Positions 50,804 to 59,033 of a DNA stretch of 64,000 bases are shown in pieces. This DNA comes from Hymenobacter nivis. Its GTDB lineage: Bacteria; Bacteroidota; Bacteroidia; Cytophagales; Hymenobacteraceae. The stretch spans positions 62,001 through 126,000 of the forward strand of contig NZ_RCYZ01000005.1 in the NCBI RefSeq assembly GCF_006439025.1. Reading direction: 5' to 3'. Within the stretch, counting starts at the first letter, position 1. Every line of letters begins with the position of its first letter. Made by a program: the position numbers and the translations under genes. The notes beneath the pieces were generated by a model. The model had not been told where the DNA came from. It searched no databases and was given only the letters and a program-made list of their open reading frames with translations.

Positions 50804-51206
50804 ACTAGTAGATGGGTTAAAGTATTTGACAAACAGCCGGTTGCAAACTTACTTGCCGGCAACCGCTGCCTGAACTACCCTTTGCAAACCCGCGGCCGCA
50901 AATGGCCCGCGCCGGCAACGTTCGGCCCAGGGGCCCCAAAACCTCGACCAACCGCCCGAATGTCCAGACCCCGCCGGCCCAACCGCAGCCCAAGGCTTGG
51001 CCCGGCCGTGCCGGGCTGCGCCGGGGCCCTGCCAATCGGCCCAGCGGGTTGGGGTGAAGCAGTCGGGCAAGAGCCATCAGCTCAAGACTTATAACCAAAA
51101 GAATCGCACAAAAAAGGCCGTCATGCTTTGCTGCGCGCTGCGTGACGGCCTTTTTTCTCATTTTTATAATTCGGGGAAAAGCCTAACAACCAACAGCCCA
51201 ATACGC
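50804..51206. other. Intergenic region with possible small transcript
   Basis: About 400 bp. On the plus strand a promoter-like pair, TTG (50853) and TACCCTTTG (50876), points to the strong hairpin at 51110-51156. No plus-strand protein with recognisable features lies in between. Confidence 0.35.
51110..51156. terminator. Bidirectional terminator
   Basis: AAAAAAGGCCGTCA and TGACGGCCTTTTTT form a 14-bp stem with a 19-nt loop. It ends the minus-strand ASCH-like gene and would also end any plus-strand transcript from 50.9 kb. Confidence 0.85.
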
Positions 51207-51560
51207 CTAGTACCGGCAGGCCGTCCAGTGCAGAAGCTGGCCGTGGAAGGGCAGCGGCTGGCCGGCAAAATAGGCCCGCAGCGCGGCCGCCGTGGCAAAA
51301 CCATCGGCCCGGGCCAGGGCCAGCTGCTCGGCGGGGCCCAGCGGGCGGCCGTCGATGCGCAGCTCGGTGGCCGTGAGCACCACGGCCTGCACCGCCACGA
51401 TGGGCCGGGGGCCCCAGAAGGCGTAGCAGTCGGGCTGCTGGGCCCGGGCGCAAAACTCGGCCACCGCGCCGGCCTGCCACCGCTGCCCGGCGCGGATGGT
51501 GTGGATTTTGGTGCCCGCCACGATGGCCGGGATAAATGCTTCGTCGAAACCAAGAACCAT
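51207..51560 (-). CDS. ASCH/PUA-like domain protein
   Basis: A 117-residue single-domain protein. It starts MVLGFDEAFIPAIVAGTKIH and continues TIRAGQRW. The opening strand-helix, the G-T-K-x-x-T-I-R block and the compact beta-rich remainder match ASCH-domain proteins, a PUA-related RNA-binding fold. A role in RNA binding or modified-nucleoside handling is inferred from the fold only. It is divergent from an acyltransferase gene. Confidence 0.72.
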   Translation of the reverse strand: MVLGFDEAFIPAIVAGTKIHTIRAGQRWQAGAVAEFCARAQQPDCYAFWGPRPIVAVQAVVLTATELRIDGRPLGPAEQLALARADGFATAAALRAYFAGQPLPFHGQLLHWTACRY

Positions 51561-51701
51561 GCGCGGGCCGGGTGGAGGGCCCCCAAAACTACGCCCCGGG
51601 GCCCCAAGGCCCCCGCCGCATTATCTTACGCCCGGCTTTGCCCGGCCGCCCGACGGCGGCGGCCAGCCCGTTTCAACCCCTTCGGCCGCCGGCCCCAACC
51701 C

Positions 51702-52850
51702 ATGGAGAACCAAGTAATTGCCGAGCCACCCGCCACCACGCGGGGCGCCAAGCCCCACTACGCCGTCCTCGACGGGCTACGCGGCGTGGCGGCGCTGGTG
51801 GTGGTGGCCTTTCATTTGTGCGAGGCGCACGCCACCAGCCACCTCGACCAGATCATCAACCACGGCTACCTGGCCGTAGACTTTTTCTTCCTGCTCTCCG
51901 GCTACGTCATCGGCTACGCCTACGACGACCGCTGGGAGCGGCTGACGCTCCGGCAGTTCTTCACGGCCCGGCTCGTGCGCTTGCAGCCGATGGTGGTGCT
52001 GGGCATGGTGGTGGGGGCCGCGTGCTTTTACTTCCAGGATTCGCCCTTGTGGCCCGCCATCCACCTGGTGCCGGTCTGGAAAATGCTGTTGATCATGGCC
52101 ATTGGGTGCACCCTGCTGCCGGTACCGCTGTCGCTGGACATCCGGGGCTGGCAGGAAATGCACCCGCTCGACGGGCCGGGATGGTCGCTGTTTTTCGAAT
52201 ACATTGCCAACATCCTGTACGCCCTGGGGGCCCGGAAGCTGCCCAATTGGGCCCTGGCGGTGCTGGTGGCGCTGGCCGGGGCGGCGCTGGTGCACCTGGC
52301 CGTGGCCGGCCCCACGGGCGACGTCATTGGCGGGTGGTCGCTGACGGCCGAGCAGCTGCGCGTGGGCTTCACGCGCATGCTGTTCCCGTTTTTTGCCGGC
52401 CTGCTGCTGTGCCGTGCGGCGGCGCTGGGCCGGGTGCCGCACGCCTTTTGGTGGTGCAGCGCGCTGCTGGTGGCGGTGCTGGCGTTCCCGCGGGTGGGCG
52501 GCGCCGCGCACCTGTGGCAAAACGGCCTCTACGATTCGCTGAGCATCATCCTGCTGTTTCCGCTGGTGGTGTGGCTGGGGGCCAGCGGGCAGGTAACCGG
52601 GCGGGCGGCGGCGCGGCTTTGCACGTTCCTGGGGGCCATTTCTTACCCCATCTACATCACACACTACCCGCTCATCTACGTGTACACCGCTTGGGTGAGC
52701 CGGCACAAGCCGCCGCTGGGGCAGGCGTGGCCCGTGGCCCTGCTTACGCTGGCCGCCGCCGTGGCCCTGGCCTACGCCAGCCTCAAGCTCTACGACGAGC
52801 CGGTGCGGCGCTGGCTGAAGGCGAAGCTTCAGGCCCCGAAACCAGCTTAA
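51702..52850 (+). CDS. Membrane acyltransferase family 3 (OafA/YrhL-like)
   Basis: A 382-residue integral membrane O-acyltransferase with about ten transmembrane helices. Diagnostic blocks are LDGLRGVAALVVVAFHLCE (catalytic His), GYLAVDFFFLLSGYVIGYAY, and GPGWSLFFEYIANI in the middle. ATG 51702 starts 20 residues before the first block. It transfers acyl groups to extracytoplasmic glycans or small molecules; the acceptor is unknown. Confidence 0.93.
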   Translation: MENQVIAEPPATTRGAKPHYAVLDGLRGVAALVVVAFHLCEAHATSHLDQIINHGYLAVDFFFLLSGYVIGYAYDDRWERLTLRQFFTARLVRLQPMVVLGMVVGAACFYFQDSPLWPAIHLVPVWKMLLIMAIGCTLLPVPLSLDIRGWQEMHPLDGPGWSLFFEYIANILYALGARKLPNWALAVLVALAGAALVHLAVAGPTGDVIGGWSLTAEQLRVGFTRMLFPFFAGLLLCRAAALGRVPHAFWWCSALLVAVLAFPRVGGAAHLWQNGLYDSLSIILLFPLVVWLGASGQVTGRAAARLCTFLGAISYPIYITHYPLIYVYTAWVSRHKPPLGQAWPVALLTLAAAVALAYASLKLYDEPVRRWLKAKLQAPKPA

Positions 52851-52890
52851 GCGCGCTGCTAAGCTCGGCATAGGGGCCCTACTTATCGAG

Positions 52891-54189
52891 CTAAGCGGCT
52901 TTTGCCGACCAGTCGAACCGAATGGGCCGCTGCCACCACCCGGGGGCCGTCAGCACGGGGTGGTCGTAGTCGCCCTGCTGCGCCAAGCCCTGCACCAGTG
53001 CGTGGAGGGCCGTGGGCCGGGGCTCCGCCCCCCGCACGTCGAACACCCCGGGTTCATAGGAGGCCCCGTCCTGGGTAAGCAAGTTGTCCCAGTCGAAGGC
53101 CCCCAGCAGCGACCAAACCGTGAAACCCCGCAGATCAACCCCGCTGTCGCGCAGGCGGTTGGCTACCTGCCAGAGTTGGTAGAGCCAGCGCATTTGTTCT
53201 TCCCGCGTGCACCCCAAGTGGGCCTCCGTGATGGCCAGCGGGAGGCCGTAGCGCTCCCAAACCGTGCGGAGCAGCGCTTCGGGACCGGCCGTGGGCGCGC
53301 CTTCTACCCGCAGGGCCTGAAAATCGGCGTAGGCGGGGTGGTAGAGGCCGCGCAAGGCGGGGGCCCCCGGAAACAAATCCAACCGCTCGTCGAGGTAGCG
53401 TTCGCTGGTGGCGTAGTGGTTGATGCCCAGTACGTCGGGCGGCAGCGGCTCATCGATGAATAGTTGCAGCTCCGCTTCTTCAATCCCGTGGGTGCGCAGG
53501 TAGCTCCACAGCGGGTGGCTGGGCGTGAGGTTGCCGGTCAGGATATCGAAGGTCAGCCAGCGGCGGTGGTTTTCAAATTCCACTTGCTGGGCCAAAGCAG
53601 GGGTGCCGTGGGCCTGGCCAAGGTCTTCGGTTTGCACGAGGCGGGCCCCGGGGTTTACTTCCCGGATGGCGCGCATGGCCTGCCAAGTAGCGTGCAACTG
53701 GTTGAGCAGCGTGCGCACAAAAGTGCGGTCGTCGCGCCCGTGCGGGTACCACAGGCCGTAGAGGCCACTAAAGCGGGCCGTCGTAAGCGGCTCGTTCACG
53801 GGGGTGTAGTCCATCACCCAAGGGTAGCGCTCGGCCACCATACGCGCGTAGCGGGCCAGGCCGGGGGCAAAACTGGGCTGGTCGAGGGAAGTGTAGCGCG
53901 GGCCGCTGCCGTGGTGCACCAGCCCCACAATCGGCGTTATTTCCAACTCGCGCAGGCGGGCCAGCCGCTCATCGGCCCAGCGCCAGTCGGGGCGGTCGAG
54001 GCTTTCGGGCGCCACGTGTTCCCACAGAATGGGGTAGCGCAGCGTGCGCAACCCGAGGGCGGCAAACTGGTCCAGGTCTTCCACTCGCTCCCAGTGGCCG
54101 TTGCGCGTAAGCTGGTTGGAATAGGCGTCACCCACGCGCCGGCATGTGCATTCTACGCCACCCCATATTTCGATTGTTGTTTGTTTCAT
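52891..54189 (-). CDS. Glycoside hydrolase family 1-like protein
   Basis: A 432-residue (beta/alpha)8-barrel protein. ATG 54189 gives MKQTTIEIWGGVECTCRRVG. The acid/base Glu133 is in DYTPVNEPLTTARF and the presumed nucleophile Glu322 in LPLAITEAHLGCTRE. Both catalytic Glu are present although the surrounding text differs from classical beta-glucosidases. There is no signal peptide. In other bacteria such a domain is fused to an RmlD-like domain. Here an RmlD-like gene lies two genes upstream on the same strand (55900), so both may act on a nucleotide sugar or glycoside. Confidence 0.85.
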   Translation of the reverse strand: MKQTTIEIWGGVECTCRRVGDAYSNQLTRNGHWERVEDLDQFAALGLRTLRYPILWEHVAPESLDRPDWRWADERLARLRELEITPIVGLVHHGSGPRYTSLDQPSFAPGLARYARMVAERYPWVMDYTPVNEPLTTARFSGLYGLWYPHGRDDRTFVRTLLNQLHATWQAMRAIREVNPGARLVQTEDLGQAHGTPALAQQVEFENHRRWLTFDILTGNLTPSHPLWSYLRTHGIEEAELQLFIDEPLPPDVLGINHYATSERYLDERLDLFPGAPALRGLYHPAYADFQALRVEGAPTAGPEALLRTVWERYGLPLAITEAHLGCTREEQMRWLYQLWQVANRLRDSGVDLRGFTVWSLLGAFDWDNLLTQDGASYEPGVFDVRGAEPRPTALHALVQGLAQQGDYDHPVLTAPGWWQRPIRFDWSAKAA

Positions 54190-54491
54190 ACAAGTGTCTG
54201 CTATCCTAGCGCGGGCAGTACCCACCCGGCCAGCTTAAGCTGTTTTGTTTATACTGGACCCTTAACCTTCAAATTACCAATGGTCTACACCCGCGGCATT
54301 GCCTCGCTACAATAAGCCCTGCCGCTGGGGCGGCTATGCCAGCCAGGCTGAGCACGCAGCATTGCTGCGCAGTAATTCACATTTTTTTGTACCCATGCAG
54401 CCGGTCCCTCTTCGGGGCCCGTAGCAGATAGAAGCTACTCAGCTGCTACAGGGCCTTATTGCCAGCCGCGTCCCGGTGCTGGCCCGTTGGG
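54190..54491. other. Intergenic region between MFS and GH1-like genes
   Basis: About 300 bp without a gene. It contains a short hairpin (CGCAGCATTGCTGCG) near 54355 and an AT-rich stretch near 54240-54280 that may include the GH1 promoter. Confidence 0.4.
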
Positions 54492-55739
54492 TCAAGACCC
54501 GTGGGGCCCCAGCACTGCCTGAGGCCCAACTAGTTCAGCCAGCTCAATATCCTTGGTTTCGGGCACCAGCAGCCAGTAGAAAGCGGTGGCCAGGGCCCCC
54601 GCGGCCGCCAGCGTGCCAAAGCCCACGGCGTAGCCAAAGTGCTCCACCACGTAGCCTGCCCCGATGCTGCTGAGCGCCGCCGCCAGCCCGATGGCGGCGT
54701 ACACCACGCCTTGCAGCAAATTGAACCGGCCGGTGCCGTTGCTCAGGTCGGCAATCATGAGAATCGTCACCACCCCCAGCAAGCCGGCCCCAATGCCGTC
54801 GAGCAACTGGATGGCGGTGAGGGCGAACGGGTTGTCGACAAACGCGAAGAGGAGCGCCCGCACCGGCAGCAGCACAAAGGCGGCCAGTAGCACCTTCTTG
54901 CGTCCGTTTTCGGAGGCCTTGCCCGCGTACTTGGCCACGAACACCATCACGCCCTGCGCCACGATGATGGCGGCCGACAAGTACAGCGACGAATTTTTCT
55001 GGTCGGCCAAGCCCATTTTTTGCCCCAGCAGCGGCAGCAGGGGGGCGTTGGCGAAGTGAAACAAGGCAATGGCCACGGTGAAAACCAGAATGTTGCGGTT
55101 GTCCAGCAGCGCCTTCATGCTCGCCACGCCGACGGGCTGCCCGGCGTCCACGGCGGCGCCGCGGGCCAGGTCGTGGTCAATGTCCCGCTCCCGCACCACC
55201 AGCACCGCCACCACGAGCAGCAGGCACTGCACGATGGAGAAGTAAAAGATGGCCTCGTAGGAAACGTAGCGCCCCAGCAGCCCCGCGATGATGGCGGCCA
55301 CCATGTTGCCCAAGTGGTTGAAGCTTTCGTTGCGCCCGATGCGCTGCGACAACGCCGCTTGCCCCACAATGCCCAGCGTGATGGCCGCCACGCACGGCGC
55401 GTACACCGACTGCGTGAACCCCACCGCCAACTGCGAGAGCAGCACCGGGTAAAAATTGCTGTTCAGCACCACGGCCAGGCAGCACACCGCAATGATGAGC
55501 GACGCCACGATCAGCAGCAGGCGCTTGTGGCGCGTGCGGTCGATGAAGGCCCCCGCCGGGCCCTGCACCAGCACGCCGATGATGCTGGGCCCGGCAATGA
55601 CGAGCCCGATTTTGTCGGGCGACCAGTGGCGCACGGTGAGCAAGAACACCGATAGGTACACGCCCACGCCGTCCTTCACGTCGGCCATGAGCAGACTGAT
55701 CCAATCGAGCCCTTTTAAACTCCGCGTATCCTCACTCAT
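54492..55739 (-). CDS. Major facilitator superfamily transporter
   Basis: A 415-residue inner-membrane transporter with 12 predicted helices. The loop 2-3 motif is GPAGAFIDRTRHKRLLLI, and the equivalent between the halves is AKYAGKASENGRKKVLLA. The N-terminal DWISLLMADVKDGVGVYLSV is typical of a small MFS_1 subgroup in proteobacteria and Bacteroidota. The substrate is unknown. It lies between an RmlD-like and a GH1-like gene in the same direction, so it may carry the glycoside that they process. Confidence 0.9.
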   Translation of the reverse strand: MSEDTRSLKGLDWISLLMADVKDGVGVYLSVFLLTVRHWSPDKIGLVIAGPSIIGVLVQGPAGAFIDRTRHKRLLLIVASLIIAVCCLAVVLNSNFYPVLLSQLAVGFTQSVYAPCVAAITLGIVGQAALSQRIGRNESFNHLGNMVAAIIAGLLGRYVSYEAIFYFSIVQCLLLVVAVLVVRERDIDHDLARGAAVDAGQPVGVASMKALLDNRNILVFTVAIALFHFANAPLLPLLGQKMGLADQKNSSLYLSAAIIVAQGVMVFVAKYAGKASENGRKKVLLAAFVLLPVRALLFAFVDNPFALTAIQLLDGIGAGLLGVVTILMIADLSNGTGRFNLLQGVVYAAIGLAAALSSIGAGYVVEHFGYAVGFGTLAAAGALATAFYWLLVPETKDIELAELVGPQAVLGPHGS

Positions 55740-55899
55740 ACATCTGACATTTAGTAATTTGCCTTGCAGATAGCGCAGGCCGAGCGGCCTAAGTGTAGGA
55801 GCTGTTTAGAAACCGACGAATAACGATTAGCCCGTCGGGCCAAACGCAACAACGCATCGCCCACTTCTCGGCTGGGCCGCTCAGTGAGGTAGCAAGCTG

Positions 55900-56790
55900 C
55901 TACCCAACCAGTACCGCCGGCGGATTGGCCGATTGCAGCAGTCGCTCGTCTTCTAGGTGGCGGTGCAGGCCGCTTTCCACGCTGGGCAACAACAGGCCGT
56001 GGGTGCTGCCCAGCACACTGTAGCGAGGGCGGCGGGCAATCCAGCCGAAGCTGGCGGCCGGGCGGGGCACTACCTGCGCCTCATCCAAGCCCGCCACGCG
56101 CAGCGCCAGGCGGGCTAGCTCGGCCCAGGTACAGGCACCTTCGTTGGCGAGGTGCCACAGGCCGCGGGCACGATCGAGCAGCAAATCGAGGCTGCTATTG
56201 ACGAGGTCGGGCACGTAGGTGGGCGAAATGAGCAGGTCGTCGGCCGCCGCGAAGTCTTCGCCGCGGCGGGCAGCAGTAAGGACGTGGTGCACAAAGTTGT
56301 GCTCGTCCCAAGCACTGAAAAACGCGCTAGTGCGCACCACCAGGGCACTGGGCAGCTGGGCCAGTACCGCCTGCTCGGCCAGCAGTTTGCTATGGCCATA
56401 CACGCTCAGGGGCCGGGGGGCATCATCTTCCAAATAAGGCGTCGTTTGCTGGCCATCAAACACTAAATCCGTCGAAAACGTGAGCAGCTGCACATCCTGA
56501 GCGGCGCAGGCAGCGGCCAATAGTTCGGGGCCGGTGGTGTTTTCGCGGTAGCAGCGGTCGGCATCCCTTTCGGCGTCATCAACGCGCACATAGCCAGCCG
56601 CGTTAACCACTGCCCAAGGCTGGTAGCGGTTCAACGCCTGGGCGATGGCGCTGGCATCGGCAATGTCCAGTTCGGCGCGGTTGAGGGCGACAGCGTGCAA
56701 GCCTCGGATGCGACACACCCGTTTGAATGCTTGCCCAAGGGTACCAGTGCCGCCGGTAATTAAGACGGGCTGGGTAGTGGCTGAAGACAT
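55900..56790 (-). CDS. RmlD-like sugar-nucleotide reductase (extended SDR)
   Basis: A 296-residue protein with Rossmann motif ITGGTGTLGQAF (residues 11-22), VVNAAGYVRVDDAERDADRC, STDLVFDG and the catalytic YGHSKLLAE. These match dTDP-4-dehydrorhamnose reductase (RmlD) and relatives. Genuine RmlD is usually in an rml cluster. Here the neighbours are an MFS transporter and a GH1-like protein, so a variant role is likely. It is first in the presumed three-gene set. Confidence 0.85.
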   Translation of the reverse strand: MSSATTQPVLITGGTGTLGQAFKRVCRIRGLHAVALNRAELDIADASAIAQALNRYQPWAVVNAAGYVRVDDAERDADRCYRENTTGPELLAAACAAQDVQLLTFSTDLVFDGQQTTPYLEDDAPRPLSVYGHSKLLAEQAVLAQLPSALVVRTSAFFSAWDEHNFVHHVLTAARRGEDFAAADDLLISPTYVPDLVNSSLDLLLDRARGLWHLANEGACTWAELARLALRVAGLDEAQVVPRPAASFGWIARRPRYSVLGSTHGLLLPSVESGLHRHLEDERLLQSANPPAVLVG

Positions 56791-57121
56791 AAGAATCGTT
56801 CTTAAAGCGGTTTCAAAAAGCAGATCCAGTCATGCTAGGGGCCCCACGCGGCGAGGGCATGCGCAAGGCTACCACTCGGCCGCATCGGCCACACACCCCA
56901 GTTGGCTAGGCGCTGCTTATTACCTCGTGGTGCTTACCCCTAACTCCTGACCTTGATTTGCCCAAGGAGATGATGCCATTTACTAAGCCTGTACTAGCTT
57001 GGCAACCAATGGGTTATTGTTGAGCCTATCCTTTTTTACTCTTTTTATTCGGTAAGCCCAACTGTTTTCAGGGCGTATCTGGCTTATGCTCAAGCGCACT
57101 ATTAATTGCGCGTAGCAAGCA
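56791..57121. other. Intergenic region upstream of the RmlD-like gene
   Basis: About 330 bp. The open frame crossing it (to 56950) overlaps the RmlD-like gene and shows no motif. No terminator with a T-run is obvious. Confidence 0.4.
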
Positions 57122-57823
57122 TTATTCTAATACCTCAACGGCCGGGTGCCACTTGCTGGCGTTGCAGCGCGGGCAGTTTTTGGTGGGCTCCTGGGGGGCG
57201 TCTTCCACATTACCGCAGGCCACGCAAGCAAACTTGCCCGGGGCCACGGGCTGCAGTTCGCGAAAGTCTTCGTCCCAGCCCGGAATGATTGACAAACCCG
57301 GCGCCGGCTCATCGGCCTCGACCATGCTAAAGGTGCCGTTCGCTTCCATGTACAAGCGTTTTACTTGCCCCAGGTGCTCGAGGCTGTCGCCGCGCAACTG
57401 AGAAAATAACCGTTCGCGCGAGAGCACCACGCGCTCCATCACCGGCAATTGAAGAACGCCGTCAATGACGACCGTCGTGACGGTGCCTTGCAGTAGGCGC
57501 TCAGCAGTGGGGCGCTTGGCCGCCCAGCGCGTTACCAAGCGGTGCAGCACCACCACGGTGGCCACAATGGCGACGGGCGCCAGCAGCCCGCGGTCGGGCG
57601 AGAGCAGCGGAATGCCGATGCTTACGGCAATGGACACCAGGCCAGCCAACTCGGTGCGGCTGATTTGCCCAGCCTGCCGCTTGCCCATCAGGCGCAGGCC
57701 CGTCAGCAGTAGCAGGTACATGGCCACCAAACGAAGCGAGCACTCAAGCAGAAAGCTCCAAGGCACATCGCCCATCAAGATGCGCATGTAATCGGTAATA
57801 TGAGGAGGAGGGGGCGGCGGCAT
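57122..57823 (-). CDS. DUF421 (YetF-type) membrane protein with zinc ribbon, copy 1
   Basis: 233 residues. Three N-terminal membrane helices (about 23-43, 56-76, 80-97) include the DUF421 block RLMGKRQAGQISRTELAGLV. A cytoplasmic beta domain follows, with LLQGTVTTVVIDGVLQLPVM and LGQVKRLYMEANGTFSMVEA. The C-terminal 40 residues form a rubredoxin-like zinc ribbon with CVACGNVE and CPRCNASKWHP. YetF-like proteins are of uncertain function. It lies 114 bp downstream of a paralogue with the same architecture. Confidence 0.88.
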   Translation of the reverse strand: MPPPPPPHITDYMRILMGDVPWSFLLECSLRLVAMYLLLLTGLRLMGKRQAGQISRTELAGLVSIAVSIGIPLLSPDRGLLAPVAIVATVVVLHRLVTRWAAKRPTAERLLQGTVTTVVIDGVLQLPVMERVVLSRERLFSQLRGDSLEHLGQVKRLYMEANGTFSMVEADEPAPGLSIIPGWDEDFRELQPVAPGKFACVACGNVEDAPQEPTKNCPRCNASKWHPAVEVLE

Positions 57824-57937
57824 AATTGCTTCGGCTAGAACCAGTTGTGAAATGATTATCTATTTTTTAAAGTATGTGCCTACCCATTGCCCAGGATGCT
57901 CCCGCGCTCGACACTGCCCGTGGCTGGGGCCCCAGCC

Positions 57938-58654
57938 CTATTCCTTACCCTCTTTACCCGTTTTCACCAGCGAAGCCGGTACCCAGTCTTGGGCTTGGCA
58001 ACGCAAGCAATTCGTACCGACGTGGTCGGTGGAAGTGGGCACGTGGCCGCAGGTGCCGCACACTTTCTTGTTGAAAGCGGGGCCGCTGATGGCGGCGGGC
58101 GGCGCATCGGGCCGGGGCAGCACGCTCAGGCCCGGCTGCGCCTCGCTAAGCTTGTAGATGCTCAGGCGGCCGTTGGCTTCGAAGTACACGCGGCGCAACT
58201 CACCCAGTTGGGCCACGCTTTCGTTGCGCAACTGCCCAAATAGCTGCTCCTGCGACAGCGCTTGGCGCTGCATGGCGGGTAGGTCCAGCAGGCCATCGCG
58301 CACCAGCAGCGCGGCATCGCCCTGCTGCACCAGCTCGGCCCGGCGCGATTTATAAGCCAGCCAGTTGGTGAAGCGGTGCATGAACAGCAGGGCAACCAGC
58401 ACGGCCACGCTGGGCAGCAGGCCGGCAGTTGGGATCTGCATCGGCCCGGCAATTACGGCCCCCAGCGTCAGCACCACGGCCAGCTCGGTCACCGACATCT
58501 GCCCTTTCATGCGGCGGCCCATCAGGCGCATGATGACTACCATGACGAGAAAAATAAAAAACGCCCGAATAGCCGTTTCGCCCACAAATGAGGGCGGCGC
58601 TTCGCCAAATAACCAGCGTTGCCAGTCGCTGAAAATAATTTCTTCCTTCTTCAT
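57938..58654 (-). CDS. DUF421 (YetF-type) membrane protein with zinc ribbon, copy 2
   Basis: 238 residues counted from ATG 58654. The membrane part has FFIFLVMVVIMRLMGRRMKG and SVTELAVVLTLGAVIAGPMQ. The cytoplasmic domain has LVQQGDAALLVRDGLLDLPA and LGELRRVYFEANGRLSIYKL. The tail is a zinc ribbon with CGTCGHVP and CLRCQAQDW. It is paralogous to the next gene on the same strand, and the two may form a hetero-oligomer. No partner enzyme is nearby. Confidence 0.88.
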   Translation of the reverse strand: MKKEEIIFSDWQRWLFGEAPPSFVGETAIRAFFIFLVMVVIMRLMGRRMKGQMSVTELAVVLTLGAVIAGPMQIPTAGLLPSVAVLVALLFMHRFTNWLAYKSRRAELVQQGDAALLVRDGLLDLPAMQRQALSQEQLFGQLRNESVAQLGELRRVYFEANGRLSIYKLSEAQPGLSVLPRPDAPPAAISGPAFNKKVCGTCGHVPTSTDHVGTNCLRCQAQDWVPASLVKTGKEGKE

Positions 58655-59033
58655 AGCCCTTGCCAATGCCTTGCGTGAGTGAAATCCAACGACGAGCCAT
58701 TAACCAGGGTTTCAACCAAATAGCTATGTATCAATACGCGGCTCAGCACTTTTTCTTCGGATTAGCTGCACCGTGCTCCGCGCTAGAAGCACTTAGAATT
58801 AGGCATAATTGCGCACCGCAGTTCGCAAGGCGAGCTCCACAGTACTTTATCAAAAAAATTGGCAACGGTCACGCTCGCGAACAAGGTTTTGCAGGTACAG
58901 ATGAGCTAGTTCAACGAAGCCGAACAAGGTTGGAATATGGATTTTGAAGTAGTTGGAGCCCCGTATGGAATCAGCAAAAAGCCCCGGCCGCCACACTGGC
59001 AGCCGGGGCTTCTTTGTGGTGCCGCCGGGGGCC
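58655..59033. other. Intergenic region with terminator
   Basis: About 380 bp without a supported gene. A GC-rich hairpin (AAGCCCCGGC/GCCGGGGCTT, 58979-59011) sits 23 bp beyond the stop of the large minus-strand gene and is its likely terminator. Confidence 0.5.
58979..59011. terminator. Hairpin terminator of the large fusion gene
   Basis: A 10-bp stem AAGCCCCGGC/GCCGGGGCTT with a 13-nt loop. On the minus strand it is followed by TTTTTGCTGA. Confidence 0.75.

Noticed and set aside
58660..58947. Plus-strand frame of 95 codons upstream of the DUF421 genes
   Set aside because: No recognisable feature. It lies in the promoter region of a minus-strand gene and starts inside that gene's leader.
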